Origin: Polyodon spathula
Taxonomy: Eukaryota; Chordata; Actinopteri; Acipenseriformes; Polyodontidae
Assembly: GCF_017654505.1 (NCBI RefSeq)
Contig: NC_054536.1
Location: 11,395,794 to 11,459,793, forward strand
Length of the DNA: 64,000 bases
Direction of reading: 5' to 3'
In this document: piece after piece, positions 46,699 through 57,870 of the stretch
How the letters are laid out: the number at the start of each line of letters is the position of its first letter
Numbering within the stretch: the first letter of the stretch is position 1
Notes under the pieces: model-generated
The model's input: only the letters and a program-made list of their open reading frames with translations
What the model was told of the DNA's origin: nothing
Databases searched by the model: none
Translations under genes and position numbers: made by a program

Positions 46699-48770
46699 AA
46701 TAAGAACATAAGAACATAAGAAAGTTTACAAACGAGAGGAGGCCATTCGGCCCATCTTGCTCGTTTGGTTGTTAGTAGCTTATTGATCCCAAAATCTCAT
46801 CAAGCAGCTTCTTGAAGGATCCCAGGGTGTCAGCTTCAACAACATTACTGGGGAGTTGATTCCAGACCCTCACAATTCTCTGTGTAAAAAAGTGTCTCCT
46901 ATTTTCTGTTCTGAATGCCCCTTTTTCTAAACTCCATTTGTGACCCCTGGTCCTTGTTTCTTTTTTCAGGCTGAAAAAGTCCCTTGGGTCGACACTGTCA
47001 ATACCTTTTAGAATTTTGAATGCTTGAATTAGGTCGCCACGTAGTCTTCTTTGTTCAAGACTGAACAGATTCAATTCTTTTAGCCTGTCTGCATATGACA
47101 TGCCTTTTAAGCCCGGAATAATTCTGGTCGCTCTTCTTTGCACTCTTTCTAGAGCAGCAATATCTTTTTTATAGCGAGGTGACCAGAACTGCACACAATA
47201 TTCAAGATGAGGTCTTACAAGTGCATTGTACAGTTTTAACATTACTTCCCTTGATTTAAATTCAACACTTTTCACAATGTATCCGAGCATCTTGTTAGCC
47301 TTTTTTATAGCTTCCCCACATTGCCTAGATGAAGACATTTCTGAGTCAACAAAAACTCCTAGGTCTTTTTCATAGATTCCTTCTCCAATTTCAATATCTC
47401 CCATATGATATTTATAATGTACATTTTTATTTCCTGCGTGCAGTACCTTACACTTTTCTCTATTAAATGTCATTTGCCATGTGTCTGCCCAGTTCTGAAT
47501 CTTGTCTAGATCATTTTGAATGACCTTTGCTGCTGCAACAGTGTTTGCCACTCCTCCTACTTTTGTGTCGTCTGCAAATTTAACAAGTTTGCTTACTATA
47601 CCAGAATCTAAATCATTAATGTAGATTAGGAATAGCAGAGGACCTAATACTGATCCCTGTGGTACACCACTGGTTACCACACTCCATTCTGAGGTTTTTC
47701 CTCTAATCAGTACTTTCTGTTTTCTACATGTTAACCACTCCCTAATCCATGTACATGTGTTTCCTTGAATCCCAACTGCGTTCAGTTTGAGAATTAATCT
47801 TTTGTGCGGGACTTTGTCAAAAGCTTTCTGGAAATCTAAATAAACCATGTCATATGCTTTGCAATTATCCATTATCGATGTTGCATCCTCAAAAAAATCA
47901 AGCAAGTTAGTTAGGCACGATCTCCCTTTCCTAAAACCATGTTGACTGTCTCCCAGTACCCTGTTACCATATAGGTAATTTTCCATTTTGGATCTTATTA
48001 TAGTTTCCATAAGTTTGCATATAATAGAAGTCAGGCTTACTGGTCTGTAGTTACCTGGTTCAGTTTTGTTTCCCTTTTTGTGGATCGGTATTACGTTTGC
48101 AATTTTCCAGTCTGTCGGTACCACCCCTGTGTCAAGAGACTGCTGCATGATCTTGGTTAGCGGTTTGTAAATTACTTCTTTCATTTCTTTGAGTACTACT
48201 GGGAGGATCTCATCCGGCCCAGGGGATTTGTTTATTTTAAGAGCTCCTAGTCCCTTTAACACTTCTGCCTCAGTTATGCTAAAGTTATTTAAAACTGGAT
48301 AGGAACTGGATGACATGTGGGGCATGTTGTCAGTATCTTCCTTTGTAAAAACTTGTGAAAAGTAATCATTTAACATATTTGCTATTTTTTTTTCTTCCTC
48401 TACGATTTTGCCATTTGTATCTCTTAAACATTTAATCTCCTCTTTGAATGTTCTCTTGCTGTTGTAATATTGGAAAAACATTTTGGAATTGGTTTTAGCT
48501 CCCTTAGCAATGTTCATTTCTATTTCTCTCTTGGCCTTTCTAACTTCCTTTTTGACTTGCGTTTGCAGTTCCGTGTACTCTTTCTGCGTACTTTCTTTTT
48601 GGTCCTTTTTTAATGCTCTGTAAAGTGCCTTTTTTCGCTGAATATTTTTTTTAATTGATCTATTAAACCATTTTGGCAATTTAGTTTTACATTTAGATTT
48701 GTCTACTTTAGGGATGTAATTGTTTTGCGCCTCTAGTACTACATTTTTGATGCATGTGAACAGGGTTGAT
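46699..48770 (-). mobile_element. Young 5'-truncated CR1-like LINE
   Basis: The minus-strand element ends in the tail repeat TTCTTATGTTCTTA (46702-46718) with a short 3' UTR. It carries one uninterrupted frame for most of ORF2, starting inside the region between the endonuclease and the reverse transcriptase. The 5' end is truncated at about 48765-48785, so the endonuclease is missing. Its last 330 bp look identical to the CR1 fragment at 2295-2627, indicating recent amplification of the family. Confidence 0.9.
46772..48679 (-). CDS. CR1-type LINE ORF2, reverse transcriptase, N-terminally truncated
   Basis: About 635 uninterrupted codons encode a CR1-clade reverse transcriptase, which copies element RNA at a nicked genomic target. 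Visible blocks in order: a basic N-terminal linker (RALKKDQKESTQKEY); ALKINKSPGPDEI; IPIHKKGNKTEPGNYRPVSL; QHGFRKGRSC; MVYLDFQKAFDKVPHKRL with the first catalytic Asp; SGVPQGSVLGPLLFLIYIND; KFADDTKVGG with the catalytic Asp pair; then the thumb and a conserved C-terminal block ending GSISY. The frame stays open upstream to about 48765 (LFTCIKNVVLEAQNNYIPK), where the element is cut. The start given is a TTG codon, not a real initiator; no promoter or endonuclease exists here, so it cannot retrotranspose itself. Confidence 0.85.
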   Translation of the reverse strand: MPKWFNRSIKKNIQRKKALYRALKKDQKESTQKEYTELQTQVKKEVRKAKREIEMNIAKGAKTNSKMFFQYYNSKRTFKEEIKCLRDTNGKIVEEEKKIANMLNDYFSQVFTKEDTDNMPHMSSSSYPVLNNFSITEAEVLKGLGALKINKSPGPDEILPVVLKEMKEVIYKPLTKIMQQSLDTGVVPTDWKIANVIPIHKKGNKTEPGNYRPVSLTSIICKLMETIIRSKMENYLYGNRVLGDSQHGFRKGRSCLTNLLDFFEDATSIMDNCKAYDMVYLDFQKAFDKVPHKRLILKLNAVGIQGNTCTWIREWLTCRKQKVLIRGKTSEWSVVTSGVPQGSVLGPLLFLIYINDLDSGIVSKLVKFADDTKVGGVANTVAAAKVIQNDLDKIQNWADTWQMTFNREKCKVLHAGNKNVHYKYHMGDIEIGEGIYEKDLGVFVDSEMSSSRQCGEAIKKANKMLGYIVKSVEFKSREVMLKLYNALVRPHLEYCVQFWSPRYKKDIAALERVQRRATRIIPGLKGMSYADRLKELNLFSLEQRRLRGDLIQAFKILKGIDSVDPRDFFSLKKETRTRGHKWSLEKGAFRTENRRHFFTQRIVRVWNQLPSNVVEADTLGSFKKLLDEILGSISY

Positions 48771-50034
48771 TGACAGTCAAGGAATTATGAACACCTGGGC
48801 ACATACCGCACATGGTTTTGAATTAGGCCTGAAGGGAATTCAGCCTTTCAAATTGAACACATTGTTCTTAGGAAATATAATATACAAAAACACGCTATGC
48901 ACACACACAAGGCCACACCTCCAGAGAAAGAATGGTATAACTATTTAAGATCCGATCCCATACTCCCACCACTCTGTGTACATAAAAACATAAATAAATG
49001 AATGCGTGTGTATATTGTGAGCCAGTAAAATATGAAATGTTCTTAAAATAAGTTATGCTAGCCTATATAAAATTTGCATGACTGCATAATTATGTATATT
49101 TTTAAAAGTATTCCTGCATTTTACCACTAAGCTGTTAGAAGTTACGTTTTTGATAATAAAAGTATTATTGAATGAATGGAAGTCTATTGTGAAATGGTTA
49201 AGAAGTACTTTTTTTTGACCATCGCAGGAATGGCCATTCCTTGGTTTGTCCCTAATAAAATCATTTTGCAGGTGTCCCATGATTTTGCCATTGATACACC
49301 ATGTATTTCCCATAGCTTCCCACATCTGCACGATGCTTACCAATTCTTTAACATGCTTTCATTATACTTTATTACATGTTGCTGTTTTATTATGGTAAAT
49401 TTTTAAAAGGGGTATACTTTTTATTCTTAGATACCAAGTTTTAACTGGCCCTTGGGTTACTTGTTTTGATGTTTTGAGATAGCATTTCTTAACATGAAAA
49501 CCAGGAGGTTTATTTTTGTCTTAGTAAAATGGTGATTCTTCAATTTGTCCCTGGAATCTGTGTGGTACAAGGTACAGTATGAACCGAGCCAACATGGCTA
49601 GGTTATTTCCAAAATCTAGAAAACTATGGTACCAGGGTGGTATGATGACATCACAAATCTAGACAAAACAAAAATCCATTCTGGGTGCTACAAGTCATTG
49701 TAAACATAGCCACATAAAGACTTGTAGTTGAAATGTCTGACAAAAGAATTGTATTTTTTGTAGTACTACTAAAGGTTTGTTTGCAATTTGAGTTTTAAAA
49801 AGAGGGAACCATTTATAATATTGCCAGTGCTGATAAGGGGGTATGAAGTTGATTTTGAACAGGGTCTCCCCCTCCGCCCCTGTGCAATTTAGTGTTTTGT
49901 ATATGATTTATTGTATTTATATATGAAGACGAAACGCTGTGTGTTTTGTTATTGTTTTTATTTTAAATGTATTTTGGCAGAGGCGAGGTGGTAGCTCATC
50001 CTCTGCCAGGAGTGATTAATAAACTTGTGCAGAT
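48771..50034. other. Intergenic DNA, partly LTR-like at its end
   Basis: No gene is recognised. From about 49880 the sequence (GAAGACGAAACGC, then GGCAGAGGCGAGG, then ATTAATAAAC) may belong to a decayed LTR retrotransposon next to the block that follows. Confidence 0.4.
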
Positions 50035-50349
50035 TGTGGCAGAGGGGTAATAGAATAATTACTAGCTAGTTAAACCCCTTGGCTGTCCATGTTCTGGGTG
50101 GGTGTTCGAGAGTAGCAGCATAGGATCCATGAAGGCCTCTGCCCAGCCGGACCTTAAAGGTTGTTTTGTGTTTGTGATTTTTTGTTTAAACCTTTTCTTT
50201 TGTGCTCTGTGAGCAAGTGTTTGTTTAAATAATTAATTTGTTTGGTCTTTAATAAAAACAACGCAGAGAGCATCTTTTGCCCTGCAGTACTGCCTGTTCT
50301 GCTTCCTGCATTCTGGCCTGACGTCACCACAGACCACATTCCTGTCACA
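50035..50349 (+). mobile_element. LTR-like fragment
   Basis: It begins TGTGGCAGAGG and ends CCTGTCACA, the same style of ends as the LTR at 9507-9917. A polyadenylation signal (TTTAATAAAAAC, about 50249) precedes a GC-richer end. The flanks (CAGAT and ACACT) do not match, so no target-site duplication supports the boundaries. It could be part of a longer LTR beginning upstream. Confidence 0.45.
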
Positions 50350-50929
50350 ACACTTATACTAGAAATTTACTTAATTTACTTAATGTAAGCATTAAGTAAA
50401 ATAAAAAAATAAAAAATAACAAATGTCAAAAACAAGTTAAAACAATGTGACATAAAATTATTAATTTGTACTGGGCACTGAACTCTATTGAAAGAACCAC
50501 AGAATATTGCTGTGTACCAGAGACACTCATCAATTCATGTGCATTGTACTGCTGATATGACCAGAGATAATGTGGCAGTGAAAGTTTGTTTTTACTAGAC
50601 AGCACAAGTAATGGTAATGTTAATCATACAGTTCATCATTAACACACATTTACAGGGCTTCGACTGTTACTGGGGCAGTTTTATTAGATATTGTATGAAT
50701 GTGGAGTTTGGACCAGTTTGGACCAGTAAGGATGTCCAGTTTAAATGCGTATATCATTTAGTTAAATTTACTACTACTAATCACCCAATCACAACATATT
50801 GAAACTAAACTCAAAACAGATTTCAGTGTGTGTTGTGTTTACTTTGGTACTTGTGTCTGTATTTAAAAAAAAAAAAAAAAAAGATACATTTCATTGATCC
50901 TGGTTGTAACTCATATTTGTCAAAGGGCA

Positions 50930-51330
50930 CATTGCCTAGTAACAGCTATAATACTAGCGGCAAGGTTTTTCTTACGGTACACAGACATTCTCTGAAGTTC
51001 AGAAATATGAAGAAAGTTACTTGGAAACTGGATATACCTTTGTTGGCACTGCAGATGAACCTCATCCTCAGTGTGTCTGTGGTGTTGTTCTGGCCAATGA
51101 CAGCTTGAAGTCATTTGGAGACCAATCATCCTGGACTGACATGACTTTTGCAAATGAAAACTTGAGACATTAAATCAGCAAAAAAATGCTACAAGTCAGC
51201 ATTCCAGTGTCTGCAAAGTATCTTAAACCTTATCCTGTGCCATACCATGCTGCTAAACTTTGTAAGCTTGTAAGTCTGGTGCAAAATGACATCTCTCACA
51301 CTATAAGAGACACCATACACATGACATATT
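50930..51330 (+). pseudogene. hAT (Buster/ZBED5-like) BED-finger relic
   Basis: Across frameshifts the plus strand reads ETGYTFVGTADEPHPQC, then VVLANDSLKS and DMTFANENLRH, then VSIPVSAKYL and AAKLCKLVSLVQNDISHTI. This fits the start of ZBED5/FAM200-type hAT transposases: GFT..G....P.PQCV.C...L.N..LKPS.L..HL for the BED zinc finger, then SY.VA.LIA...KPHTI. The second zinc-binding pair is poorly preserved. The rest of the transposase is absent. No ends were found. Confidence 0.5.
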
Positions 51331-52627
51331 AACATATTAAATCACACAAAAGAAGACTGTACTCAGGAATAGCTTTAAAATGAAAAATAGTTTTATTTTT
51401 GTAAAACACAAACTTGTATCACTCCTTCCCTGGGGTGAAATGGTTCAGTCCAAATCACTGCTACAGCCTTTGAATAATGGTTCAGTCCAAAATCAACTGC
51501 CACAGTCCCTGAATAGTGTGTGTAGGTCTACAGGTGCTGTGTTGTGGTTAGACTATTATTGAAAACAAAATTGCAGCTGGAGAAGGATTTGTGTTTTTAC
51601 GATTATAACAATTTTGGTAATATGTTCTTCTGAGAAACTAGTGTAAAGGTCATGAAAATTTAAAGAAAGACATTTTACAAAAAGTACTTTTTTTTTTTTG
51701 TTTAGATTATTGGGCATTGGAATGACATCTATACACAGGATAATATGTACTGGAATTTGTGTGAATACGTCTCTGTATTTGGCTAATTTCTGATATTCAA
51801 TTTATAACTGTCGCTATTGTATGGAAGGTGTGACTATATTCAAAAAAGGTTGACAAACCCTGCAATAGTATCACTGGTCCCATCAAGACATTTTGTTTTT
51901 TTTTTGCTTAGGAATATGCAAATATTTCAAAGCCAATGCTATAGTTAAAATGCTGCTGCTGTGGAACCCAATTGCTTCATACATTGTAGTTCAAACTCAC
52001 TCCTACTGTCTCGCAGAAATCAGACCATGTGACCTACAGTAAAGGTACAGGGATGCAACATGTTTAATATCTAGTGTTTCATTTGAAATATTTGCAGATC
52101 CTGAATAATGTAAAAAATGAAATTAAATACCAAAATATTCAAAGTTAAAGAACAATCAGTAACCAATCAGTAACCCTTAAACACATACAAACACTTGTAT
52201 ACTCTGCTCTGATTTTCTGTCCACTTGTTAAAATATGTTTTAAAAAATGCACCAATATTTTACATCATATTCCAACTTTACAGTAAAAATAACGTCCACG
52301 TTTTAATTATTATTTTTATTTTTTTTAAATTAAAACTTAAAACCATATGCACCACATGAACCTATTCCCTATATCTTTAACAGACATAAGGTGACTAGCC
52401 TATGCCCAAAACAGTGTTATTTGTATATAAAATATTACTTTGTCCCTTACACAATACACTGTTTTACATCAGGAGTTAATCAACTAACATACAGTAAACA
52501 TGAACCCAACAAACTGTTTTTCAGTATCAGTTAAAGTTTGTTATCCCTTTCCACTTTAACAAGTGGTTATAGTTGTACTTTACTTAAATTAAGTTAATTA
52601 GTGCAAAAAACAGCTGACCTGCAGCAA
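51331..52627 (-). other. Downstream flank and probable 3' UTR of DSEL
   Basis: No competing gene is seen. On the minus strand the first canonical polyadenylation signal after the DSEL stop is AATAAA at 52320-52315, about 310 nt downstream. The true 3' end cannot be fixed from sequence alone, because fish and mammal DSEL transcripts may have long 3' UTRs. Confidence 0.4.
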
Positions 52628-55600
52628 TTAATTGGTAAACTTTGCATACCCCAACTGATTCATAACAGACCAACATATGTCTTCAATTACTCTGATATCC
52701 TTTCTGGGCATGTTTTGTTTCCAAATGTTTATGTTAGTGGGTGATATGTCCCCTTCATAGGGGAGGTTGAACAAGTTTGTTGAAGTAGTGAAAATGATTT
52801 CATTTAAACGAGCAGGAGCTAAAGGAACACCCAGAAAAACATGAATCTCCTCTGCTGTTTCTTGTGGAAACTGCACAATATCTTCAAACTTTATCAGGAG
52901 ATAATTCACGGTTGATAAGTCCTGGTTTATTCGAAGAGATGCAGCTGTGTTAGCGAGCCACAAGTGAGCTAACAATGAAACTGCATTAGATTCTGAGCTG
53001 GACAATAGTCTGCGCAATGACTCATATTCAGGGGCATATCTTGAATTAGAGTTGCATTTGTCATTGTTGTCTTCCTCTTTAAAGGCCATAGATAAATGTT
53101 GGTGAATATTTCTTAAAGAATAAAGACTTGGTTTGCTGTTATACAGCATTAAATAAATCCATGCACGGGGGTCTCTTATAACATATAAGGCCTTTGTAGA
53201 GGGCCCTATAACTTCCTGAATAAAAGGAAGCTTCAAAGTCCAGCTTCCACTATTTAAACTAACTACAACACGGGCACTTTGATGAGCAGAAAGATGCCTT
53301 CTCAGTTCTCTAATATACTCTGCATCCCGGTCCAGACTTCTTTTCACCCTGCTTCTGTGTTCAGCCAAAGGCTCCTTTCTTCGTATCTTTTTACTCTTAT
53401 CTTTGACAACAGTGGTTCTCTGAGAAAGTCTACTTCCTCTTACCTCGTTCAACTGAATATTTTGCAGGTGCAGTTTTGTGTTATGGCAAATAGAATGAAA
53501 CCAGCCCTGTATCATTTTAAAACGGCCACTCTTAACATCAGATTTTGTCCACTCACAAGCATCCACAAATGAGTCAAATTCAAATTCTGTCTCAGGAATG
53601 TCCATATGCTCAGTAGGGATTCTTATATAAATAAAATCAGAGCTGTTGTAAAACAGGTGCTTTAACATTTCTGCTCCAGAACCAGGAAGTGATGTAATTA
53701 CAACAGTTGGCAAATAGAAAAACTGTGAATAAGACTGTTTTGCATCAGTATCTGTTGAGGCCTTTATCCACTTCACTCCACAGAGGGGTTGGTTACAATA
53801 TGTTGATACAAACAACAGCTCTGTAATCCACAGGATAATAACTGTAATTAGAGCACAACGCAAAAATTTATTGAAGCAACTATAAAACCTACGTTGTAAG
53901 GCCATAAATCCAATGGCGACACACAAGATCACTCCTGCAATTAAATTCACTGTTAACCCAAAATGGAATATAGTTGTATTAACTGTGCTTTGCTTTAGCA
54001 CAACATCTGTCCCTAAACCAAACCTTGTAACATGATGTAAGTCTTCTACTTGGGCATAACCTCCAAATCCGAGGTAACTAAATCGTGCGCTAATGTCTTG
54101 ATAGTTTGTCACAACTGACACAATTTTCTCAGTATTGTTAATGTTCACAGCCAACCTCAGCCCTTGTTTGCTGTCATCAATAAATCTACAATTTGATAAT
54201 TTAACATAAGGTCCGTGGAATATATAGGCCATTCTTGTAACTGTGCTATCCATTTGAAATGTTACATTAACAAATTGTGTCCATCGCGTCTTAAATTCAG
54301 CAGCCTGCTCAGCTTCTTGTATCCTAGCAACAGGGCTGTTGCCATGACGGTCAAACCAAAACATTTTGTAGTGAGCATCCCATACATCCATTAGGGCACC
54401 GTTGAATCTGTCCATAAACCTATAAGGGACATATTTAAAATCAATGTCAAGATTGTGAAAGAAGGCACTAACCCAGTTAACTGGAGAATCCTTCTGCCTC
54501 TCAATGTGATCTATAACGAGTAGTGTCTGGGAGTTTAGAAGAAGCAGAGCGCGATAGACACTTTTTAATTTCATTGCTGAGGAGTACGCAGATACCGCTT
54601 CACCACTTACAAACATCATGTCTTTGTGGTGAGAAGCTGCAATAACCTCTCCAGCTGCCTCTCCAACTTTGTCATCCATCCATCTGAGCCACTTTTCACA
54701 CTCCCCAAGCTGCCCCTCCCATGGTTCATTACACTGACTTGTAGGGGATGGGGCAAACAGTAACACATTGTTTAAAAAGCTATATTTTGGTCCATAAAGA
54801 GCCTCGGATACAAAAACTTGGCCATTGGGGGCAAATGTAAATGAATTTTGATCTGGTTGCTCATGTCCAGGATTAAAGCTTTTCCATCCATCAATCCATG
54901 AATATGGTTTAAGGTGAACTATATCATAAATTGCACGGCCTCCTAGTTTTCCAGACTTAAAAGACACAAAAGTATTCCCTTGACTGTTCGGCATTCCAGC
55001 TCCATAAGTTACAACCCCCCAGTTTGAGAAAATATGCATTTTAGATGTCCCAAAGCCATAGGGATGCTGTGGGGTTAGTTGTGCATTGTACCAGATATAC
55101 TCAGTATGAAGAGTGGTTAATCTGTGTGATGATGACTCTCCCATGGGTCCATCTTTGGGCCGATGCTTTCTGATCTGCTGTGCCAGCCAGTTTCCAGTAC
55201 CGTTTTTTAGCACAAAGGTGTCCAAGAAAACCAACTGGCTTTCCGGACCATAAAACCAGTTGTAGTTAGAGTCAGCTATGCCAACGGTCCTTTGAAATCC
55301 AGGCAGCAGCGTGGCATAATAAAACCAGAAATGCTGTTTCAGCCAGTTGTTCTCCGTGTTGTCTATACTAAAGTGGCGCTTTGCTAGAAATACATACTGG
55401 GTAATTGATTTGGCTGTGTAGCTGCCGTAGGCCACCCCTTCATCCAAGGAACCATCTACAACATGATTTAACAGAAACATCGTTTTTTCCATACAATTGA
55501 CAGCAGCTTGTTTCCAAAGCATTGTTTCTGGAGCATCATGGCCTCCAGTCACTAACGCACCTGTAAGTATTGCTAAAATATTGGTGGCTTGATGATTTTG

Positions 55601-56281
55601 CAATAACTGTTTTCCCCAACCTCGGATTTTGGAAAACTCATAAATCTCTTTCGTTACAGCCCTGATTTTCTTTAGATAGGTGTCTTTACGGCTAGTGGTC
55701 AGTGAGGCATAAAGAAAATCAAAAGCTGTTGCAAACCCAGTTAAAGAGTGAGCGATGGGTACCTCGTCGTTTGGTGCAGTAGTGACCCCCCAGTCTGGAT
55801 ATGCTGCCATTCTGTCCATAAATTCCACAGCAAATTGAAAAGCAGCAGTGTCCCCTGGGCAAAGAAGGCAATAAAAAGCAAGAGGTGGCAAATTGTTCCC
55901 ATATATTTCATTCCACTTTGCACTGAAGTCTTCATGCTTTACTGGAGGAAGATACAGCTGTGGTGTGGAAAGCATGGCCATCACTGCATTCCTGATAATT
56001 TTAAAAATATGGATGTGTGTAGTGCTAGATTTTTGCCTTAAGCCTTGTACTTCTCCTGCGTCAAAAAATAAATTTGGATGCAAGTTTAAAACATCACTGG
56101 TCTGATGTGTGTTTGTATTATAATAATTCAGTTTTTGTTGTTGTGACAGATCCAGATAGTCAGTAAATGCATCCTTGTATGAAGAATTGAAAACGCCTGA
56201 AAAGGCAGCTCCCAGTGTCAAAACTGAAAACAAAATTGCCGCCCTCCCCATACAGCACGGAGCCATGATGATGATGCGCAT
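52628..56281 (-). CDS. DSEL: Dermatan sulfate epimerase-like protein
   Basis: DSEL converts D-glucuronate to L-iduronate in chondroitin/dermatan sulfate chains in the Golgi/ER lumen. One exon encodes the whole protein. Numbered from the ATG at 56266 (1212 residues, the length I recall for human DSEL): signal peptide about 1-25; epimerase/heparinase-like region about 60-750 with the likely catalytic His225 (LLQNHQATN), Tyr280 ([10 protein letters not shown]) and His468 ([10 protein letters not shown]); membrane segments about 770-790 and 803-820; sulfotransferase-like domain about 852-1212 with a PAPS-loop-like [15 protein letters not shown] (858) and [11 protein letters not shown] (1028). That domain distinguishes DSEL from DSE. 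The first in-frame ATG is 56281 (MRIII, G at -3); 56266 (MAPCC) has the better Kozak context (A at -3, G at +4). Upstream in-frame codons lack an ATG. The reading frame is intact and strongly conserved. Confidence 0.96.
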   Translation of the reverse strand: MRIIIMAPCCMGRAAILFSVLTLGAAFSGVFNSSYKDAFTDYLDLSQQQKLNYYNTNTHQTSDVLNLHPNLFFDAGEVQGLRQKSSTTHIHIFKIIRNAVMAMLSTPQLYLPPVKHEDFSAKWNEIYGNNLPPLAFYCLLCPGDTAAFQFAVEFMDRMAAYPDWGVTTAPNDEVPIAHSLTGFATAFDFLYASLTTSRKDTYLKKIRAVTKEIYEFSKIRGWGKQLLQNHQATNILAILTGALVTGGHDAPETMLWKQAAVNCMEKTMFLLNHVVDGSLDEGVAYGSYTAKSITQYVFLAKRHFSIDNTENNWLKQHFWFYYATLLPGFQRTVGIADSNYNWFYGPESQLVFLDTFVLKNGTGNWLAQQIRKHRPKDGPMGESSSHRLTTLHTEYIWYNAQLTPQHPYGFGTSKMHIFSNWGVVTYGAGMPNSQGNTFVSFKSGKLGGRAIYDIVHLKPYSWIDGWKSFNPGHEQPDQNSFTFAPNGQVFVSEALYGPKYSFLNNVLLFAPSPTSQCNEPWEGQLGECEKWLRWMDDKVGEAAGEVIAASHHKDMMFVSGEAVSAYSSAMKLKSVYRALLLLNSQTLLVIDHIERQKDSPVNWVSAFFHNLDIDFKYVPYRFMDRFNGALMDVWDAHYKMFWFDRHGNSPVARIQEAEQAAEFKTRWTQFVNVTFQMDSTVTRMAYIFHGPYVKLSNCRFIDDSKQGLRLAVNINNTEKIVSVVTNYQDISARFSYLGFGGYAQVEDLHHVTRFGLGTDVVLKQSTVNTTIFHFGLTVNLIAGVILCVAIGFMALQRRFYSCFNKFLRCALITVIILWITELLFVSTYCNQPLCGVKWIKASTDTDAKQSYSQFFYLPTVVITSLPGSGAEMLKHLFYNSSDFIYIRIPTEHMDIPETEFEFDSFVDACEWTKSDVKSGRFKMIQGWFHSICHNTKLHLQNIQLNEVRGSRLSQRTTVVKDKSKKIRRKEPLAEHRSRVKRSLDRDAEYIRELRRHLSAHQSARVVVSLNSGSWTLKLPFIQEVIGPSTKALYVIRDPRAWIYLMLYNSKPSLYSLRNIHQHLSMAFKEEDNNDKCNSNSRYAPEYESLRRLLSSSESNAVSLLAHLWLANTAASLRINQDLSTVNYLLIKFEDIVQFPQETAEEIHVFLGVPLAPARLNEIIFTTSTNLFNLPYEGDISPTNINIWKQNMPRKDIRVIEDICWSVMNQLGYAKFTN

Positions 56282-56303
56282 AACAGCAGCTTTATTTATT
56301 TTT

Positions 56304-56305
<2 letters not shown>

Positions 56306-56345
<40 letters not shown>
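56306..56345 (-). repeat. DSEL: A40 tract in the DSEL 5' leader
   Basis: A pure run of 40 T on the plus strand is 40 A on the DSEL sense strand, ending only about 25 nt before the first ATG. In frame it would read as lysines, but no ATG precedes it. If it is in the mRNA, it would be an unusual poly(A) leader. Confidence 0.8.
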
Positions 56346-56486
56346 CTGATTCTTGAATAGCTATGTAGCCAAGTAAATGTCCATTTAGAAACCTCTACAG
56401 GGATTTTACTATGAATATCTTCCAGGTGTATCAACGATGTTTAGGGCTATAACGACGATAATATCTAAAACTACTGTAGTCGACCT

Positions 56487-56746
56487 GCTGCAAAATTTAA
56501 ATTAAGTAAACAGGAGCAGTCTGGTTATGACATTGTTGGTATGTTAGTTACTGACAAGCATAATACAGCGACGTGATAAGTGGCAGTCTTGAAAACTACC
56601 ACAGCTAATAATATGACTAAGAATAACGTGTTTAGTCGGATGTCGTCAGGTCTCCTATGCAAATAAATATAATTTTAATATGGACTCTCGGTAAAATCAA
56701 TAAATGAATAAAACAGCATTTGTATCAGAATTATATTATGACTTAC
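56487..56746 (-). other. DSEL: Candidate 5' UTR intron of DSEL
   Basis: On the minus strand a consensus donor GTAAGT lies at 56746-56741, after GAAAAAAC. A candidate acceptor TTTTGCAG ends at 56488, preceded by an AT-rich stretch with a TTAAT branch-like word. This would place a noncoding first exon upstream of 56747 and leave the entire coding region in exon 2, as in other vertebrate DSEL genes. No transcript evidence is available. Confidence 0.3.
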
Positions 56747-56899
56747 GTTTTTTCAAATAAAGATAATGTGGTGTAATGCGATGACAATACCCAGAGTTTG
56801 CAGAACTACGGTCAGGCTGAAAACAGTACCATTTAAAACCATTCCAGAATTTGTGTAGACTTCGTTCGTTTTGGTAATAATACCATTCCGTTTCATGTG

Positions 56900-57250
56900 T
56901 ATATTCCAAAGTTTATAGTCACGCCCCGACTTCTTTCTTCGTTGTTCGTGGAGATATAAGGGGGAAATCTCCTCACATCTCTCCCTGCCAGCAACAAACT
57001 ATTGATCTGATCTCTCCTGCTAAAACATTTCCTCCTGCACAAACATCTGTCAAGCCGTGTCCAATCCAATCACAGAGATCCGACGCTTTCTCCTGAGGTA
57101 AAACACTGCAGACCTTGAACAAAACAGAACATCTGCGGTGCTGATATCTTGCTCTGTTTCCAGACATTTCACATTCCAGTTAAGAATGATTTTCCGACAG
57201 GGTTTCATGCCATTCTACAACTTTATTTAACTTCCGCTAGGAAAAAAAAA
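56900..57250 (-). promoter_or_regulatory. DSEL: Candidate DSEL promoter region
   Basis: This segment is less AT-rich than its surroundings. On the sense (minus) strand it has a GC box in GTCGGGGCGTGAC (56930-56918) and an ETS-type GCGGAAGT (57237-57230). These positions fit a promoter a few hundred bases upstream of the candidate first-exon donor at 56746. This is inference from motif and position only. Confidence 0.3.
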
Positions 57251-57364
57251 AAAAAAAAAAAGAAACTCAAAAGGAAGTTCAGTCTGCCAATACAATTTCT
57301 TTCATTTAAGTGCAAGCCGTAACACATTTTTTTTTTTTTAGCAATATTTTTGGTTTTAATGTAG

Positions 57365-57365
<1 letters not shown>

Positions 57366-57435
<70 letters not shown>
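57366..57435. repeat. (ATT)n microsatellite
   Basis: About 70 bp of perfect trinucleotide repeat upstream of DSEL. Confidence 0.95.
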
Positions 57436-57436
<1 letters not shown>

Positions 57437-57506
57437 CATTTTTAAATTAACTATGTCTGATACAAGATGTAGCCTTCTTGTACATAATGTATTTTGTATA
57501 TTGGAC

Positions 57507-57508
<2 letters not shown>

Positions 57509-57570
<62 letters not shown>
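57509..57570. repeat. (ATT)n microsatellite, second block
   Basis: About 62 bp of perfect repeat, separated from the first by about 70 bp of unique sequence. Confidence 0.95.
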
Positions 57571-57705
57571 GTTAAACATTGTGTTTTAACAGAAAATATA
57601 TTATTTAGTCTTTAGAGGGCGCTATTAAGTAATTTTATAAGTTACATTTTTAAACAGTGTTTGTTAGATTCTGTCATAAAGAGAAATTAGCAATGATAAG
57701 CTCAA

Positions 57706-57870
57706 GCTGCTGTGGATGGTCACCAGCTAGGGTTGTGTTTTGGAACAGCTTAAGCTGATCTGACCAGTTTACCAGCTTCTGCTGCTCTGACCAGCATCTC
57801 CCAGCTATTAGCTGGTCTGACCAGTTTACCGACTCCTAGCCTGGTCTGACCAGCGTTTTGCTGCTCCTCC
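57706..57870. repeat. Cluster of short palindromic CTGGTCTGACCAG units
   Basis: The core CTGGTCTGACCAG, or versions of it such as CTGATCTGACCAG and CTGCTCTGACCAG, occurs four times at irregular spacing with linkers like TTTACCAGCTTC. Each unit is itself nearly palindromic. The irregular spacing argues against a simple tandem satellite. Confidence 0.7.

Noticed and set aside
50035..50349. LTR with defined target-site duplication
   Set aside because: The ends look LTR-like, but the flanking 5-mers (CAGAT, ACACT) differ, so the boundaries are not proven.
56282..56434. N-terminal extension of DSEL with a polylysine stretch
   Set aside because: The upstream in-frame extension begins with TTG, not ATG, and the lysines come from the A40 tract. 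The first real ATG is at 56281.
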